A stretch of DNA of 64,000 nucleotides, taken from Cherax quadricarinatus (Eukaryota; Arthropoda; Malacostraca; Decapoda; Parastacidae). The stretch is from assembly GCF_038502225.1 (NCBI RefSeq), contig NW_027195554.1:40001-104000 (forward strand), written 5' to 3'. Below the pieces are notes generated by a model. That model had not been told where the DNA came from. It saw only the letters and a list, made by a program, of their open reading frames with translations, and ran no database searches. Below, in pieces: positions 49,640 to 64,000 of the stretch. Numbering within the stretch: position 1 is the stretch's first letter; the number at the start of each line of letters is the position of its first letter. The translations under genes and the position numbers were made by a program.

Positions 49640-50910
49640 CAGACTTATGCTGTCTTTGATGCTGACCAGGCTATCTTACCATGATGTTGACCAGGCTACC
49701 TTAACATGGTGCTAACAAGGCTTCCTTACCATCATGTTGACCAGGCTACCTTACGATGATGCTGACCAGGCTACCTTACGATGATGTTGACCAGGCTATC
49801 TTACCATGATGCTGACCAGGTTACCTTACCATCATGTTGACCAGGCTACCTTACGATGATGCTGACCAGGCTATCTTACCATGATGCTGACCAGGTTACC
49901 TTACCATCATGTTGACCAGGCTACCTTACCATCATGTTGATCAGGCTACCTTACCATGCTGTTGACCAAGTTATCTTACCATGATGTTGACCAGGCTACC
50001 TTACCATGATGCTGACCAGGCTACCTTACCATCATGTTGACCAAGTTATCTTACCATGATGCTGACCAGGCTACCTTACCATCATGTTGACCAGGCTACC
50101 TTACCAACATGTTGACCAAGTTATCTTACCATGATGCTGACCAGGCTACCTTACCATGATGCTGACCAGGCTACCTTACCATCATGTTGACCAAGTTATC
50201 TTACCATGATGCTGACCAGGCTACCTTACCATCATGTTGACCAGGCTACCTTACCATCATGTTGACCAGGCTACCTTACCAACATGTTGACCAGGTTACC
50301 TTACCATGCTGTTGACCAGGTTATCTTACCATGATGTTGACCAGGCTACCTTAACACGGTGCTAACAAGGCTACCTTACCATCATGTTGACCAGGCTACC
50401 TTACCATCATGTTGACCAGGCTACCTTACCATGATGTTGACCAAGCTACCTTACGATGATGCTGACCAGGCTATCTTACCATGATGCTGACCAGGTTACC
50501 TTACCATGCTGTTGACCAAGTTATCTTACCATGATGTTGACCAGGCTACCTTACCATGATGCTGACCAGGCTAACTTACCATCATGTTGACCAGGCTACC
50601 TTACCAACATGTTGACCAAGTTATCTTACCATGATGCTGACCAGGCTACCTTACCATGATGCTGACCAGGCTACCTTACCATCATGTTGACCAAGTTATC
50701 TTACCATGATACTGACCAGGCTACCTTACCATCATGTTGACCAGGCTACCTTACCATCATGTTGACCAGGCTACCTTACCAACATGTTGACCAGGCTACC
50801 TTACCATGCTGTTGACCAGGTTATCTTACCATAATGTTGACCAGGCTACCTTACCACGATGTTGACCAGGATACCTTACCATGACCTTAACCAGACTACC
50901 TTTCCATGAT
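49640..50910. repeat. 25-bp minisatellite with higher-order structure
   Basis: About 50 tandem copies of ACCATGATGTTGACCAGGCT then ACCTT, with variant units (ATCATG, AACATG, ATGCTG, CAAGTTATC, CAGGTTACC). Runs of variants recur in the same order in two halves, for example the string of units at 49950-50200 and again at 50510-50720, showing that multi-unit blocks were duplicated. Not coding. Confidence 0.95.
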
Positions 50911-51084
50911 CTTGACACGACAGAATAAACTGTCGTGTCACCAACATGGCCGGTAGTTCAGTAGTAGAAATCAGAGTTAGCCTGCATTTCATGGATCGAA
51001 CCTGATCAGCTACCACTTCTCAGACTATGTTTAACCTTTCGTGTTCAGCGCTTCCCGTGAAAACATATATTCTCAGCAAAATTT

Positions 51085-51200
51085 CTTGACAGTGCCTCTC
51101 CCACACTATCATTTACTCTCTTTTTGCACTCTCTCACCACTTTCTTCACCTTTCTTTTACTCTCCATATACTCTGCCCTTCTTATATCACTTCTCGTAAA
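51085..51200 (-). mobile_element. internal RTE fragment
   Basis: TTTACTCTCTTTTTGCACTC, TCACCACTTTCTTCACC, CTCTCCATATACTCTGCCCT and TATATCACTTCTCGTAAAA parallel the minus RTE copy at 27440-27540. It covers the KKRANERVG to QSRSDARREEY linker between endonuclease and RT. Isolated, about 115 bp. Confidence 0.75.
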
Positions 51201-51295
51201 ATATAGTGTATCTTTACTTACTACAAGAACATGTACAAAGTATACAAGGCCTAGCTGACATCAATGATATACTACTATACTACTATATCGTATTT

Positions 51296-51478
51296 TATCC
51301 CAGGATGCGACCCACACTAGTCGACTAACACTCAGGTACCCATTTTACTGATGGGTGAACATGGACAACCGGTGTAAGGAAACACGTCCGATGTTTCCAC
51401 CCCTTCGCCGGGAATCGAACCCGGACCCCTCATCGTGTGAAGAGAGAGCTTTTGCCATCAGGCCACAGGGTACCGTAG
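51296..51478 (-). mobile_element. tRNA-derived SINE
   Basis: Reading the minus strand: GTACCCTGTGGCCTGATGGC (A-box TGGCCTGATGG), CTCTCTTCACACGATGAGG, GTCCGGGTTCGATTCCCGGC (a perfect B-box and T-arm-like hairpin CCGGG...CCCGG), then a body with ACACCGGTTGTCCATGTTC, GGGTACCTGAGTGTTAGTCG and GTGTGGGTCGCATCCTGGG. The best-preserved SINE in the window. Its tail occurs again at 7744-7905. Confidence 0.8.
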
Positions 51479-51606
51479 TTAACAGCAGGCTGCAAGGGAC
51501 TTCAGCCTTGACTTACGGTGACTTGCTGTCTACTTCACAAGTACCTGCAAGTTTCACATCTATTAACAGCACTCCAGTGCGTCTAACGGTTGAGGACAAC
51601 TTATCT

Positions 51607-51715
51607 CCCGTAATAATGTTGGTAGAATTGCCAAAAATGTGTTAGGTAAAGGGACAGATGTGCAGCTAATGCCACAATAAAATGTCGCATTAGTTGCACA
51701 TGTGTCCTTTTACCA
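51607..51715. mobile_element. minimal PLE family 1 tail palindrome
   Basis: Left: TAATAATGTTGGTAGAATTG, GTGTTAGGTAAAGGGACAG, GTGCAGCTAATGCCACAATA. Right: AAAATGTCGCATTAGTTGCA then CATGTGTCCTTTTACC. Only the last about 50 bp of the tail on each side remain, meeting without the ribozyme-like hairpin. Confidence 0.75.
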
Positions 51716-52035
51716 AAACTATATCCAGTATCAGAGTAACGTGTTTCACCGGACGTTCAAACAGCACCTCCTTGGTATCCACAATCATCCTTCTTTACAT
51801 AGATGTGACCAGCCAACAAGTCCCTCTAACCCTAGGATAAACAGAATATGTATAAGGGGGGAATGGAGAGCTTCCACAACAAAAGTTGTAATTTTGATCG
51901 TCACCAACGAAACATAGTGGTTGCCCGAGTTTTCGTCTAATAATCTTAACAGATTTGTAGATGAATGGTTCAGAGAACCGACATGTTGATAAATTAGATA
52001 CATGTGCAACTCTTGGGTATCTTTATTGAGGAAAC

Positions 52036-52061
52036 GTTTCGCCACACAGTGGCTTCATCAG
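52036..52061 (-). ncRNA. hammerhead-ribozyme-like core
   Basis: On the minus strand CTGATGA (52061-52055), a GCCAC-TGT-GTGGC hairpin and GAAAC (52040-52036): the two conserved strands and stem II of a hammerhead ribozyme. Stem III and the cleavage triplet cannot be fixed by eye. Confidence 0.6.
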
Positions 52062-52406
52062 TCTATACAAAGGAGAATCTTGAAGAACAGGAGGAGAATG
52101 AGGTAATCAGTCCCTCAACCTTGAGTCGATGTGGTCAGTCCATCAATCTTGAATAGAATACGGCATACGTGCGGAGAAGGAGCTTACAAACCGTTGGTAG
52201 GAGAGGTGCGGCAGTCATAGGTGGTGTCACATTGGTTCAATGTGGAAGTAGGTCGTGCCCAAGAATTAGGCAAGCGAAGAATTCCCAAGTATTAAGATCC
52301 CAAGAAGTTGCAGTGTCTGACAGGTTTGTAGATGAATGGTTCAGAGAACCGACATGTTGATAAATTAGACACATGTGCAACTCTTGGGTATCTTTATTGA
52401 GGAAAC

Positions 52407-52432
52407 GTTTCGCCACACAGTGGCTTCATCAG
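52407..52432 (-). ncRNA. hammerhead-ribozyme-like core
   Basis: Same core as at 52036-52061, in the second direct copy of the family 3 tail. Confidence 0.6.
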
Positions 52433-52639
52433 TCCATACAAAGGAGAATCTTGAAGAACAGGAGGAGAATGTGACACGACCTATGACTGCTGCACCTCTC
52501 CTACCAACGGTTTATAATCTCCTTCTCCGCACGTATGCCGTATTCTATTCAAGATTGATGGACTGACCACATCGACTCAAGGTTGAGGGACTGATTACCT
52601 CATTCTCCTCCTGTTCTTCAATATTCTCCTTTGTATGGA

Positions 52640-52665
52640 CTGATGAAGCCACTGTGTGGCGAAAC
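52640..52665 (+). ncRNA. hammerhead-ribozyme-like core
   Basis: CTGATGA at 52640-52646, GCCAC 52648-52652, loop TGT, GTGGC 52656-52660, GAAAC 52661-52665. All conserved hammerhead core bases except those around stem III are present in order. Confidence 0.6.
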
Positions 52666-52918
52666 GTTTCCTCAATAAAGATACCCAAGAGTTGCACATG
52701 TGTCTAATTTATCAATCTTAACATTCCTGTTATTGATGTTGGAGCTCACAAGGTGAAACGTGAGATGTCAGTATCATTGTGGTTTGTTCCGAGAACTGCA
52801 ATCCATGAATGTTTTGATTTGCTTAGAAATGTACACAACTGTCCCCAGTTGGTTCTCGGTTTGGTTGAGTGTAGGTTATTTTCCAACCATTATATTTAAT
52901 TCAATTTTAATTCAACTC

Positions 52919-53123
52919 GTAATAAAGTTGGTAGAATTACCGACAATATGTAAAGTAAAAGGACACAAGTGCAACTAATGTGACATTTATTGTGGCAACG
53001 TTTCGCTCTCCAGGAGCTTTATCAAGCCATTACAAACAATACGCGGACACAGAGGGTATATAAAGGCTCAGAGTGAGGTGCAGTACTAGTGAGGTACCAT
53101 TTCGATGTTCACTAGTGGTAGTG

Positions 53124-53163
<40 letters not shown>

Positions 53164-53551
53164 TGACAAAAGTAATACAATATGGTAGAGCAATTAATTC
53201 GTACATGAGTAAAAGGATATAAAAGCTATTACTTGGGTAACATAAAAATAGGTTGGACAAATATAGAGTGGAAAGAGGCAGCTTGTTTCAGTGTTCACTC
53301 TCTTTAATGTGCTTTGTGTAGTATAACAGGAGAGACTATAGACATAGTATAACAGGAGTATAACAGGAGAGACATAGTCTCTCCTGTTATACTACACAAA
53401 GCACATTACAGAGAGTGAACACTGAAACAAGCTGCCTCTTTCCACTCTATATTTGTCCAACCTATTTTTATGTTACCCAAGTAATAGCTTTTATATCCTT
53501 TTACTCATGTACGAATTAATTGCTTTACCATATTGTAATACTTTTGTCACT

Positions 53552-53586
<35 letters not shown>

Positions 53587-53757
53587 CACTACCACTAGTG
53601 AACATCGAAATGGTACCTCACTAGTATTACACCTCACTCTGAGCCTTTATATACCCTCTGTGTCTGCGTATTGTTTGTAATGGCTTGATAAAGCTCCTGG
53701 AGAGCGAAACGTTGCCACAATAAATGTCACATTAGTTGCACTTGTGTCCTTTTACTT
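52919..53757. mobile_element. PLE family 1 tail palindrome, body-less, ~420-bp arms
   Basis: Left arm (minus) starts AATAAAGTTGGTAGAATTAC and AGTAAAAGGACACAAGTGCA; right arm (plus) ends TTGTGTCCTTTTACTTAAT. Each arm contains the GCTC/GAGC hairpin with GAAAC, an (ACT)n tract (53115-53165 and 53552-53600) and the post-stop sequence CTCTCCTGTTATACTACAC. The arms meet near 53335-53390, where GTATAACAGGAGAGAC is repeated irregularly. The junction lies at the position just after the PLE stop codon, so only the 3' UTR was copied. Confidence 0.92.
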
Positions 53758-53759
53758 AA

Positions 53760-54240
53760 TTCAACTCGTTTCAGGCCATCCGTAAATTTATACTTCATAC
53801 ATTAGTACAAGTAACTGGAGCTGCCCTCCCTGTCACTAGATCAAACGTGATTACTTCCCATTTCTCAGACACTGTCTGATCCCCATGGATCCCTATGAAT
53901 GATAATAATATATAAATATAAGAATGAATATCAGCCCTGAGCTTGTAATTCAAATATCGAAAAATAAATTATTTTCCTTATAAAATAAAAACGTAAGTTA
54001 AAATACTGATCTAACTCCAAATGTTGTGATAATATCAGTCGTTGCGTTTCCTAGAAGTGTAAATATTGTCTTGGAGAAAATAATTTAATATTCTCTTGTT
54101 CAGAAATTAGCTTGTAGCCTCGACTTTTTTTTTTTTTTACAACTGGTTTTGCATTTTATTAAACTCTTGCAGAGTTGTTATTTATACAGACGGACATCTT
54201 GTTCATTATGGGAAATAATGAGTCTAGATACAAGCTGTGT
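53760..54240. other. no gene recognised
   Basis: AT-rich sequence; no supported feature apart from a T12 run near 54127. Confidence 0.5.
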
Positions 54241-54241
54241 T

Positions 54242-54485
54242 GTCTTCACTTATTCCTCCCTCCTTTTTCCTCTTTCCATTGCTCCATTCTTCCTTTCCTC
54301 GCTCCATTATTCCCCTCCTCTTATCTTTCTCCGTCCTTCATTACTTTCCTCACTTTATTATCCCCCCCCTCCATCCTTTTCCTTGGTCTATTACTCACTG
54401 TTTTCTTCCATTTTTCTTACTCCCTCCTCTTTTCTCCCTCTATTCCTTTCTTCCCTCCGTTACTCCATCCCTTCGTCTCTCCCTA
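54242..54485. repeat. pyrimidine-rich degenerate repeat
   Basis: CT-rich tract built from words like CTCCATTATTCCCCTCC, CTCCTTTTTCCTC and TTACTCCCTCC. All three plus-strand frames are open, which is an artefact of composition. Confidence 0.7.
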
Positions 54486-55095
54486 CCCGTACCGGGGTGA
54501 TGCAGTAAGGAAATGTTGATGAATTATGTCATAATTCACAACATGTGAATAATATCCAGCAGACGTGGAAACTCCAGAACGAGACGGACTTGTTACCTAT
54601 ATACAGTTACGAACTTGCAGATACAGGAGCGTTGCTATACATGCGGTGTTCCATCTCTCGCATTCGTAGTTGTAGGATCAGAGCTACGCCCAAGGTGTTC
54701 CGGTGTCAGTACTCTGAAACACTCGCAAAACTATGCTCGTGGTGTTCCGGTGTCTGTGATTAATGTAACCATATAGGCAGCTTAGGTTTCCATTAAGCAG
54801 CAACAAACAACATCCTCCTGGATTCCATTTCAACTAACCATTACTCTCTCTGTAAATAATTATATGCGAACATTCTTTCTGCACCGGTTTTCTATTAATT
54901 CAACGTTGTGCTCTTGTTTGTTCTAATTGCTGATACCAAGAAATCTTCTCACCCTTTGTTTTTTCTTTCCATGAAAATGTAAAAATGGAAATTCAAAGTT
55001 TTTTCAACAGTAAGCAAATGAGAAACGTCCAGATGGCTGTATACTGTATTTGTTTACGGTAACGTACAATCATGTGCAAATTAATTCAATTGTAA
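54486..55095. other. no gene recognised
   Basis: Contains a 40-bp loose duplication around GGTGTTCCGGTGTCAGTACT and GGTGTTCCGGTGTCTGTGAT (54691-54760). No gene. Confidence 0.5.
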
Positions 55096-55097
55096 TT

Positions 55098-55098
55098 A

Positions 55099-55144
<46 letters not shown>

Positions 55145-55165
55145 GTAATAATAATAATAATAATA
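55098..55165. repeat. (AAT)n microsatellite
   Basis: About 22 AAT/ATA units with one AGT interruption. Confidence 0.97.
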
Positions 55166-55739
55166 ATATAAATATAATAATAGTTAATATTAGAAGCCAT
55201 TTAGCTTAAAGGAGAACTCCCACAGCCAGGAAATTTCTTTATCTCCCTGAGACAAGTATATTTCTTAGGGACCTTGTGGCTCATTTCTAGCCTCCATATT
55301 TCCTGGTGTTTACCCTCACTCCTAGTATACCAACCAGCGTGCCCCTCGTCAGCGGATCATCATAAGCAAATATTAGCATTTTACTGTGACTTAAAACTAT
55401 CAACAAAGTGACTGTGATATTAAAACATAACAGCACTTATTGCAGTTAATCTATGATACAGTCGAATATGGTTAATAAATTTTAACCTAACCTAACATAA
55501 CCTAAACCAGTCTTTCATCACGCGCTATTTAAGTATATAAAGTCAAACATAACATTTGCCTTAGATGTATCCCCACTTGCCCTCTAAGTTGCTATTTGTG
55601 TCTTCTTACCACTGATGCTGGTGAAGAGCGACCCTCCCTGTCTACAGATCAAACCTGGTTACCTATTATAATCCAGGCGCAGCGTGGTTGTCACAGTATC
55701 CTGGCTGAAGCAGTTTACAACTAATTACCAGTAAAGAGA

Positions 55740-55840
55740 TGTTTCTGTCCATCCTGGATTACTCTGACTTAACAATGATCTAGGCCTGACCGAAACGTTG
55801 TCATAAGGTTCCTCACCTAAGAGCGGATTTTCTGAGAATC
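55740..55840 (+). mobile_element. PLE family 2-like tail remnant
   Basis: GACTTAACAATGATCTAGGC, CTGACCGAAACGTTGTCATA and AGGTTCCTCACCTAAGAGCG match the tail order of the PLE at 31203-31260 and, in inverse orientation, the left arm at 5510-5580. Confidence 0.6.
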
Positions 55841-56254
55841 GTGAGGATATAATTCTTCGAATTCCATCGTTCCACCTCTTATACAGTTTTAGTACACACC
55901 GCTCACCTCCCAGACTTATCCTGTTGCAAACCTTTGGATTTTGTAAAGCTACTGTCCATGTTTGATACGATGTGGGCTCCGTTCTAGTGTTGCAGGCTGT
56001 TAGTGGTCTCACATTACGTCGGAGGGTCCATAAGAGATTGGGCATGTGTGTAAGAAAGAGAATGACAGAGGGAAGAAATGGAAGAAGGAAAGAAGAAAGG
56101 AAGGACGAACGGATGGATGAATGATGGAAAGGGTGAAGTGGGAGGTTTTTCTGTTTGAGAGTAAGCGAGCAGTGGTTGTAGGTGAGAACCGTCATTGTTC
56201 ACAAGGACGAAACTGAGTCTGTTGTGGAAATTTAACCATATTACTCTCACAAAA

Positions 56255-56450
56255 GATGTGTTCTCCACAAAAGATGTATTCCCCCACAAAAGATGTATTC
56301 CCCCACAAAAGATATATTATTCCACAAAAGATGTATTCTCCCACAAAAGATGTGTTCTTCCACAAAAGATGTGTTCTCCCACAAAAGATGTGTTCTAGCA
56401 CAAAAGATGTGTTCTCCCACAAAAGATGCGTTCTCCCAAAAAGATTCAGT
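56255..56450. repeat. ~20-bp minisatellite, CCCACAAAAGATGTGTTCT-type
   Basis: About ten tandem units of CACAAAAGATGTGTTCTCC with TATT/TGTT variants. It generates open frames on both strands. Confidence 0.9.
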
Positions 56451-56569
56451 TTCTCTTCCACTAAAGATTCTGTTTCTCTCACTAAGGACGCGGGTCTTCC
56501 ACGCCCCATAATGGACGTAGTTCACGAAGTCACTCTTAAAAGATTTAGCCTCTCAGGATCACACAGGAC

Positions 56570-56790
56570 ATGGGTCTCACAGGTCTCACACAAGACCTAA
56601 GTCTAACAAGACTCACGAACAACCCAGGTTTCACAAACCCACAGGAGACCCTGGGTCTCGCAAGACCCACAAAGAACCTGGGCTTCACAAGTCTCACAAA
56701 GAACCTGGGTTTCACAGGAACCACAAAGAACCTGGGTTTCACAGGTCCCACAAAGAACCTGGGTTTCACAGGACCCACAAAGGAGGAGAC
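56570..56790. repeat. ~27-bp minisatellite, CACAAAGAACCTGGGTTT-type
   Basis: About eight units of GGTTTCACAGGACCCACAAA then GAACCTG, with more diverged units at the left. Distinct from the neighbouring 20-bp array. Confidence 0.9.
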
Positions 56791-56887
56791 TCATCAAGAG
56801 ACTCAGACACAAAGTAAACATTGCGAGACAAAATGTGAAGAATAGGAATGAAAAGGGAAAAATACAATAATTCTCTTTGAAGCTTTA

Positions 56888-56980
56888 ACTGGTGGTGGCT
56901 GTGGTGATGGTGGTGGTGATAGTGGTGGTGATGGTGGTGGTGGTGATGCTGGTGGTGGTGTTGATGCTGGTGGTGACAGT
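56888..56980. repeat. (GGT)n/(GTGATG)n trinucleotide tract
   Basis: GGTGGTGGCTGTGGTGATGG-type sequence over about 90 bp. Confidence 0.9.
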
Positions 56981-57214
56981 GTAGGTTTCGCCTTTCTAAA
57001 GCAAATTGTTTTTAAAGTAATTTTTTTAGCATTAATGACGGCTTCTCTCTTTCCAACATCATTCAACCACAACAATTCTACATTCGCTTCATTTTATCTC
57101 ATTTTTCTTTCGTCCCATATTTTTTATCTAGTTTGCCCTTTGTCATTGTGACCACACTGGAAGCTGTGGCGGAGCAAACAACACACGACTTACTGGCTCA
57201 TCCGTTACTCAGCC

Positions 57215-57343
57215 ATGTCAGAGGCACCACCAGAAGAAACCAATGTGACTGTGGCACCTGTTGACCTGGCAGATGGTGGAGACAGGACTACCCCGGGAAA
57301 ACTCTGTGAAAGAATACCTCAGATACCTGACCTCTTAAAGTAA
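57215..57343 (+). CDS. small unassigned open frame, 42 codons
   Basis: ATG at 57215 in an AGCCATGT context opens a 42-codon frame, MSEAPPEETNVTVAPVDLAD then GGDRTTPGKLCERIPQIPDL and LK, stop TAA at 57341. It is acidic and shows no low complexity, unlike other frames nearby. Downstream sequence to about 57640 contains further short frames (for example NGEFEAICLQLLLKSGIP in one frame near 57520) that could be decayed coding sequence. It may be the 5' end of a host exon or of a transposon-encoded protein; no family is recognised. Confidence 0.2.
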   Translation: MSEAPPEETNVTVAPVDLADGGDRTTPGKLCERIPQIPDLLK

Positions 57344-57882
57344 CAGCAATATTTCGCTATCTTCTTTTCCCGTCTCCCACCCCCTCTTCCCCCAAAATTG
57401 GCCACTTTGAGTAGATGGTTAAAAAAAAATTGTAAAGCTGGGTAGTCAGACTGATGTCTCAGAACACGAAAAAAATGCAGAAGTGAAAAAATACTCTACT
57501 GAAATAGAAACAATTAGTAATGGGGAATTTGAAGCAATTTGTTTGCAATTATTGCTTAAGAGTGGAATACCTTAGTGCCAGACGATAAAGAAAAATGGTT
57601 AAGATGAAAAGAATGTGTCAACTATGTTGTTTGCACATATATATTTGCACAATTATGCTGCAGAATAACAGGCTAACCATATAACGAGTAAAGGATTGCA
57701 ATAAATGACTGTGATGGGTAAGTTACAACGTACCCATCACAGTAATTTTTTCAGAATGGTTGCTTTGTATCATATAAATATATGCCTGCAGCATTCTGGG
57801 CACGCGGCCCACCGCCGGGGAGCTGAACGAAGTATTCGAGATTTAGCTCTGAGTTGTTATCTATGTATTTTGTCTTGTTAAA

Positions 57883-57892
<10 letters not shown>

Positions 57893-57918
<26 letters not shown>
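57893..57918. repeat. (TA)n microsatellite
   Basis: Short TA tract (about 26 bp) directly at the 5' end of the intact RTE element. Confidence 0.95.

Positions 57919-62397
<4,479 letters not shown>

Positions 62398-62487
<90 letters not shown>
62398..62487. repeat. (TA)n microsatellite
   Basis: About 90 bp TA at the 3' end of the LINE fragment. Confidence 0.98.
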
Positions 62488-62491
<4 letters not shown>

Positions 62492-63625
62492 GGCATTCTG
62501 GAGCTGTGCCTAGGATTTAATGTATAATGATAGTTAATGATCTTTTATCTGATCATTTTCCAAAACTTACAACGCGTAATTTTGATCATTTTTCTTGCAA
62601 TCAAGGTCCTAAATACATATAAAAGGTTTATTCTTATTACAGAAATATTTTTTTTTATGTATAAGAATCAATAATATAAATCACGAGTCTACTGTCACCA
62701 GCACACACAAAAAAATCCGATAATCAAGTTGCTATCACTGAAAATTTTCTCCCAGATCAAGGGAACAGAGAGAGAAGATACACAATATTTTTTGAAATGT
62801 AAACAACTCCCATCATTAAGGACTATAATGACCCACAACTACGCAGATGAATGTATGTGGCTAGAAAGATTGGAGCCCAGATTTACTTAAACTTTCCAAA
62901 CTGCCCTTACAAACACAGTGAACAGAAAACAACAACTTGGACAGCAGGAATAATACGTTAACCCGTTAAACAGATCTGACTCTCAGTCTGGTCTGGAAAA
63001 AATATAAATAAAATAACTAGGAAAAAAGAGTGTTATTTATCGTTACCCACGTGAAACAGTCGATGACCTCGTATATAACTGGTCTAATGACCTCATAAAT
63101 AATGACCTCATAAGTAACTGGTCTAATGCATTTAAGCATGAAAAATCTCCAATCTCATTTTAGAACAAATCTAGAAAGTGCTTCTTAAAAACTGAAATTA
63201 ATTTGTTTCATAAGCCAAAATGTTGATGAGAGAGACTGCCCTATCATAGAGTATGACTTAGACTTGAAAATGTTTATCAGTAACCCCAGGAGAGGATGGC
63301 ATAACTTACGACATCCTCGTAACTTTAAGGCACGTCCATGAAAATTATATGATAGCAGTGAGTGTGTCCTCCTTAATTCCTGAAAGAAAGGTCTCGACGG
63401 ATCTTTTCCTAAACTGTAACAAGCCGGATATATTTAGACCAATCTCTCTTATACAGTCTCTCTCTTACTAGATACATCCAGCCTTGTTATTTTGCCATGA
63501 AATACAGTCACCCCCGTCCCTCACCTTATATATGTTCAGCCTTATGTACATCTGCCATGAAATAGCCACCCTCGCCATATATACATTCTACCTAATATAT
63601 ATATAATATCACTTGTTTCGTGATT
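62488..63625. other. no gene recognised
   Basis: AT-rich unique-looking sequence. A short duplication of GACCTCATAAATAATGACCT / GACCTCATAAGTAACTGGTC lies near 63090-63125. No gene. Confidence 0.5.
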
Positions 63626-63629
63626 TCAT

Positions 63630-63720
<91 letters not shown>
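63630..63720. repeat. (TA)n microsatellite
   Basis: About 90 bp TA. Confidence 0.98.
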
Positions 63721-63724
<4 letters not shown>

Positions 63725-63843
63725 CACTCTACCTCACCTTCTGTACTCTCTACTTCTACTCCAATTTACAATTTCATTTAATGCTTTGCAACTGTTATGT
63801 CACATTTAAAGCCTCTTACTGAAGCTTGCGACACTTCCTTCAA

Positions 63844-63845
<2 letters not shown>

Positions 63846-63879
<34 letters not shown>

Positions 63880-63880
63880 C
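63846..63880. repeat. (ATT)n microsatellite
   Basis: About 11 ATT units. Confidence 0.95.
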
Positions 63881-64000
63881 ACGTGAAAAATTAAACTAGT
63901 GTGGATTATCCAGTTCAAAGTGTGCTAGAGGCTCTTTCCTTTACTTAACTGTATACACATATACACATAAGTGTACGGTAAACTACACATTCATCCTCTC

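Larger units (their letters stand above)
51949..52725. mobile_element. PLE family 3 tail array: direct plus inverted copies
   Basis: Two direct minus-orientation tail copies (51949-52180 and 52320-52480) share even the flanking stretch TTTGTAGATGAATGGTTCAG, AGAACCGACATGTTGATAAA. A plus-orientation tail follows (about 52470-52725), ending AAGAGTTGCACATGTGTCTA. Each tail carries CTGATGA, AGCCAC-TGT-GTGGC, GAAAC: minus at 52036-52061 and 52407-52432, plus at 52640-52665. Direct repeats of the end plus an inverted end is the pseudo-LTR arrangement described for Penelope elements. No RT or nuclease is left between them. Confidence 0.85.

Noticed and set aside
49640..50910. CRISPR-like array
   Set aside because: Units are contiguous 25-bp repeats without spacers, in a eukaryotic repeat-rich context with no cas genes.
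51400..51478. Possible tRNA gene on the minus strand
   Set aside because: The B-box and T-arm are good, but the sequence continues into a SINE body found again at 7744; acceptor stem not closed.
54149..54519. Three overlapping plus-strand open frames
   Set aside because: All frames of a pyrimidine-rich tract are open; no motif.
55480..55510. Interstitial telomeric (CCTAA)n repeat
   Set aside because: Only two or three degenerate CCTAA units; the same word occurs by chance within other AT-rich elements.

Overview
This 64 kb window is eukaryotic nuclear DNA. It has no operons, no bacterial-type genes and no convincing host gene. It is made of retroelements, SINEs, small DNA transposons, minisatellites and a very high density of long perfect dinucleotide tracts, (TA)n, (GT)n and (CT)n, often 60-160 bp each. 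The mix of RTE-type and CR1/Jockey-type LINEs, several families of Penelope-like elements (PLEs), tRNA-derived SINEs and huge (TA)n tracts suggests an arthropod, most likely a decapod crustacean. That assignment is inference from repeat composition, not a database match.

Layout. 1-1.44 kb: 5'-truncated RTE LINE (minus). 5.5-14.2 kb: PLE tails, SINE pairs, a decayed AT-rich PLE (10.3-11.8 kb), a SINE palindrome (12.4-13.0 kb), a 384-bp TIR element and a PLE hairpin between (TA)n tracts. 16.7-20.6 kb: a GC-rich repeat, LINE 3' ends, PLE family 1 copy A and a 201-bp MITE. 21.7-24.8 kb: a transposase-like pseudogene and a decayed LINE endonuclease (both minus). 25.4-29.0 kb: a full-length but broken RTE (minus). 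29.2-31.3 kb: a second TIR-element copy and PLE family 2 with a nested palindrome. 32.1-35.0 kb: a head-to-head inverted dimer of PLE family 1 whose right half has a long open frame. 38.6-39.7 kb: CR1/Jockey reverse transcriptase (minus). 40-50.9 kb: minisatellites, a third TIR element, the C-terminal end of a REL-endonuclease-like LINE, a 36-bp and a 25-bp minisatellite. 51-53.8 kb: RTE scrap, SINE and three palindromic PLE remnants. 57.9-61.5 kb: a full-length RTE with an uninterrupted 968-residue frame (plus). 61.7-62.4 kb: second copy of the REL-endonuclease-like LINE end, between two (TA)n tracts.

The most striking theme is a set of at least ten palindromic PLE structures in three or four families. 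Tails sit in inverted orientation around a full body, a truncated body or no body. Their ends carry hammerhead-ribozyme-like cores: CTGATGA, a short hairpin, then GAAAC. A second theme is that most element boundaries fall exactly on (TA)n tracts, which suggests that the tracts are targets, products or recombination points for these elements.
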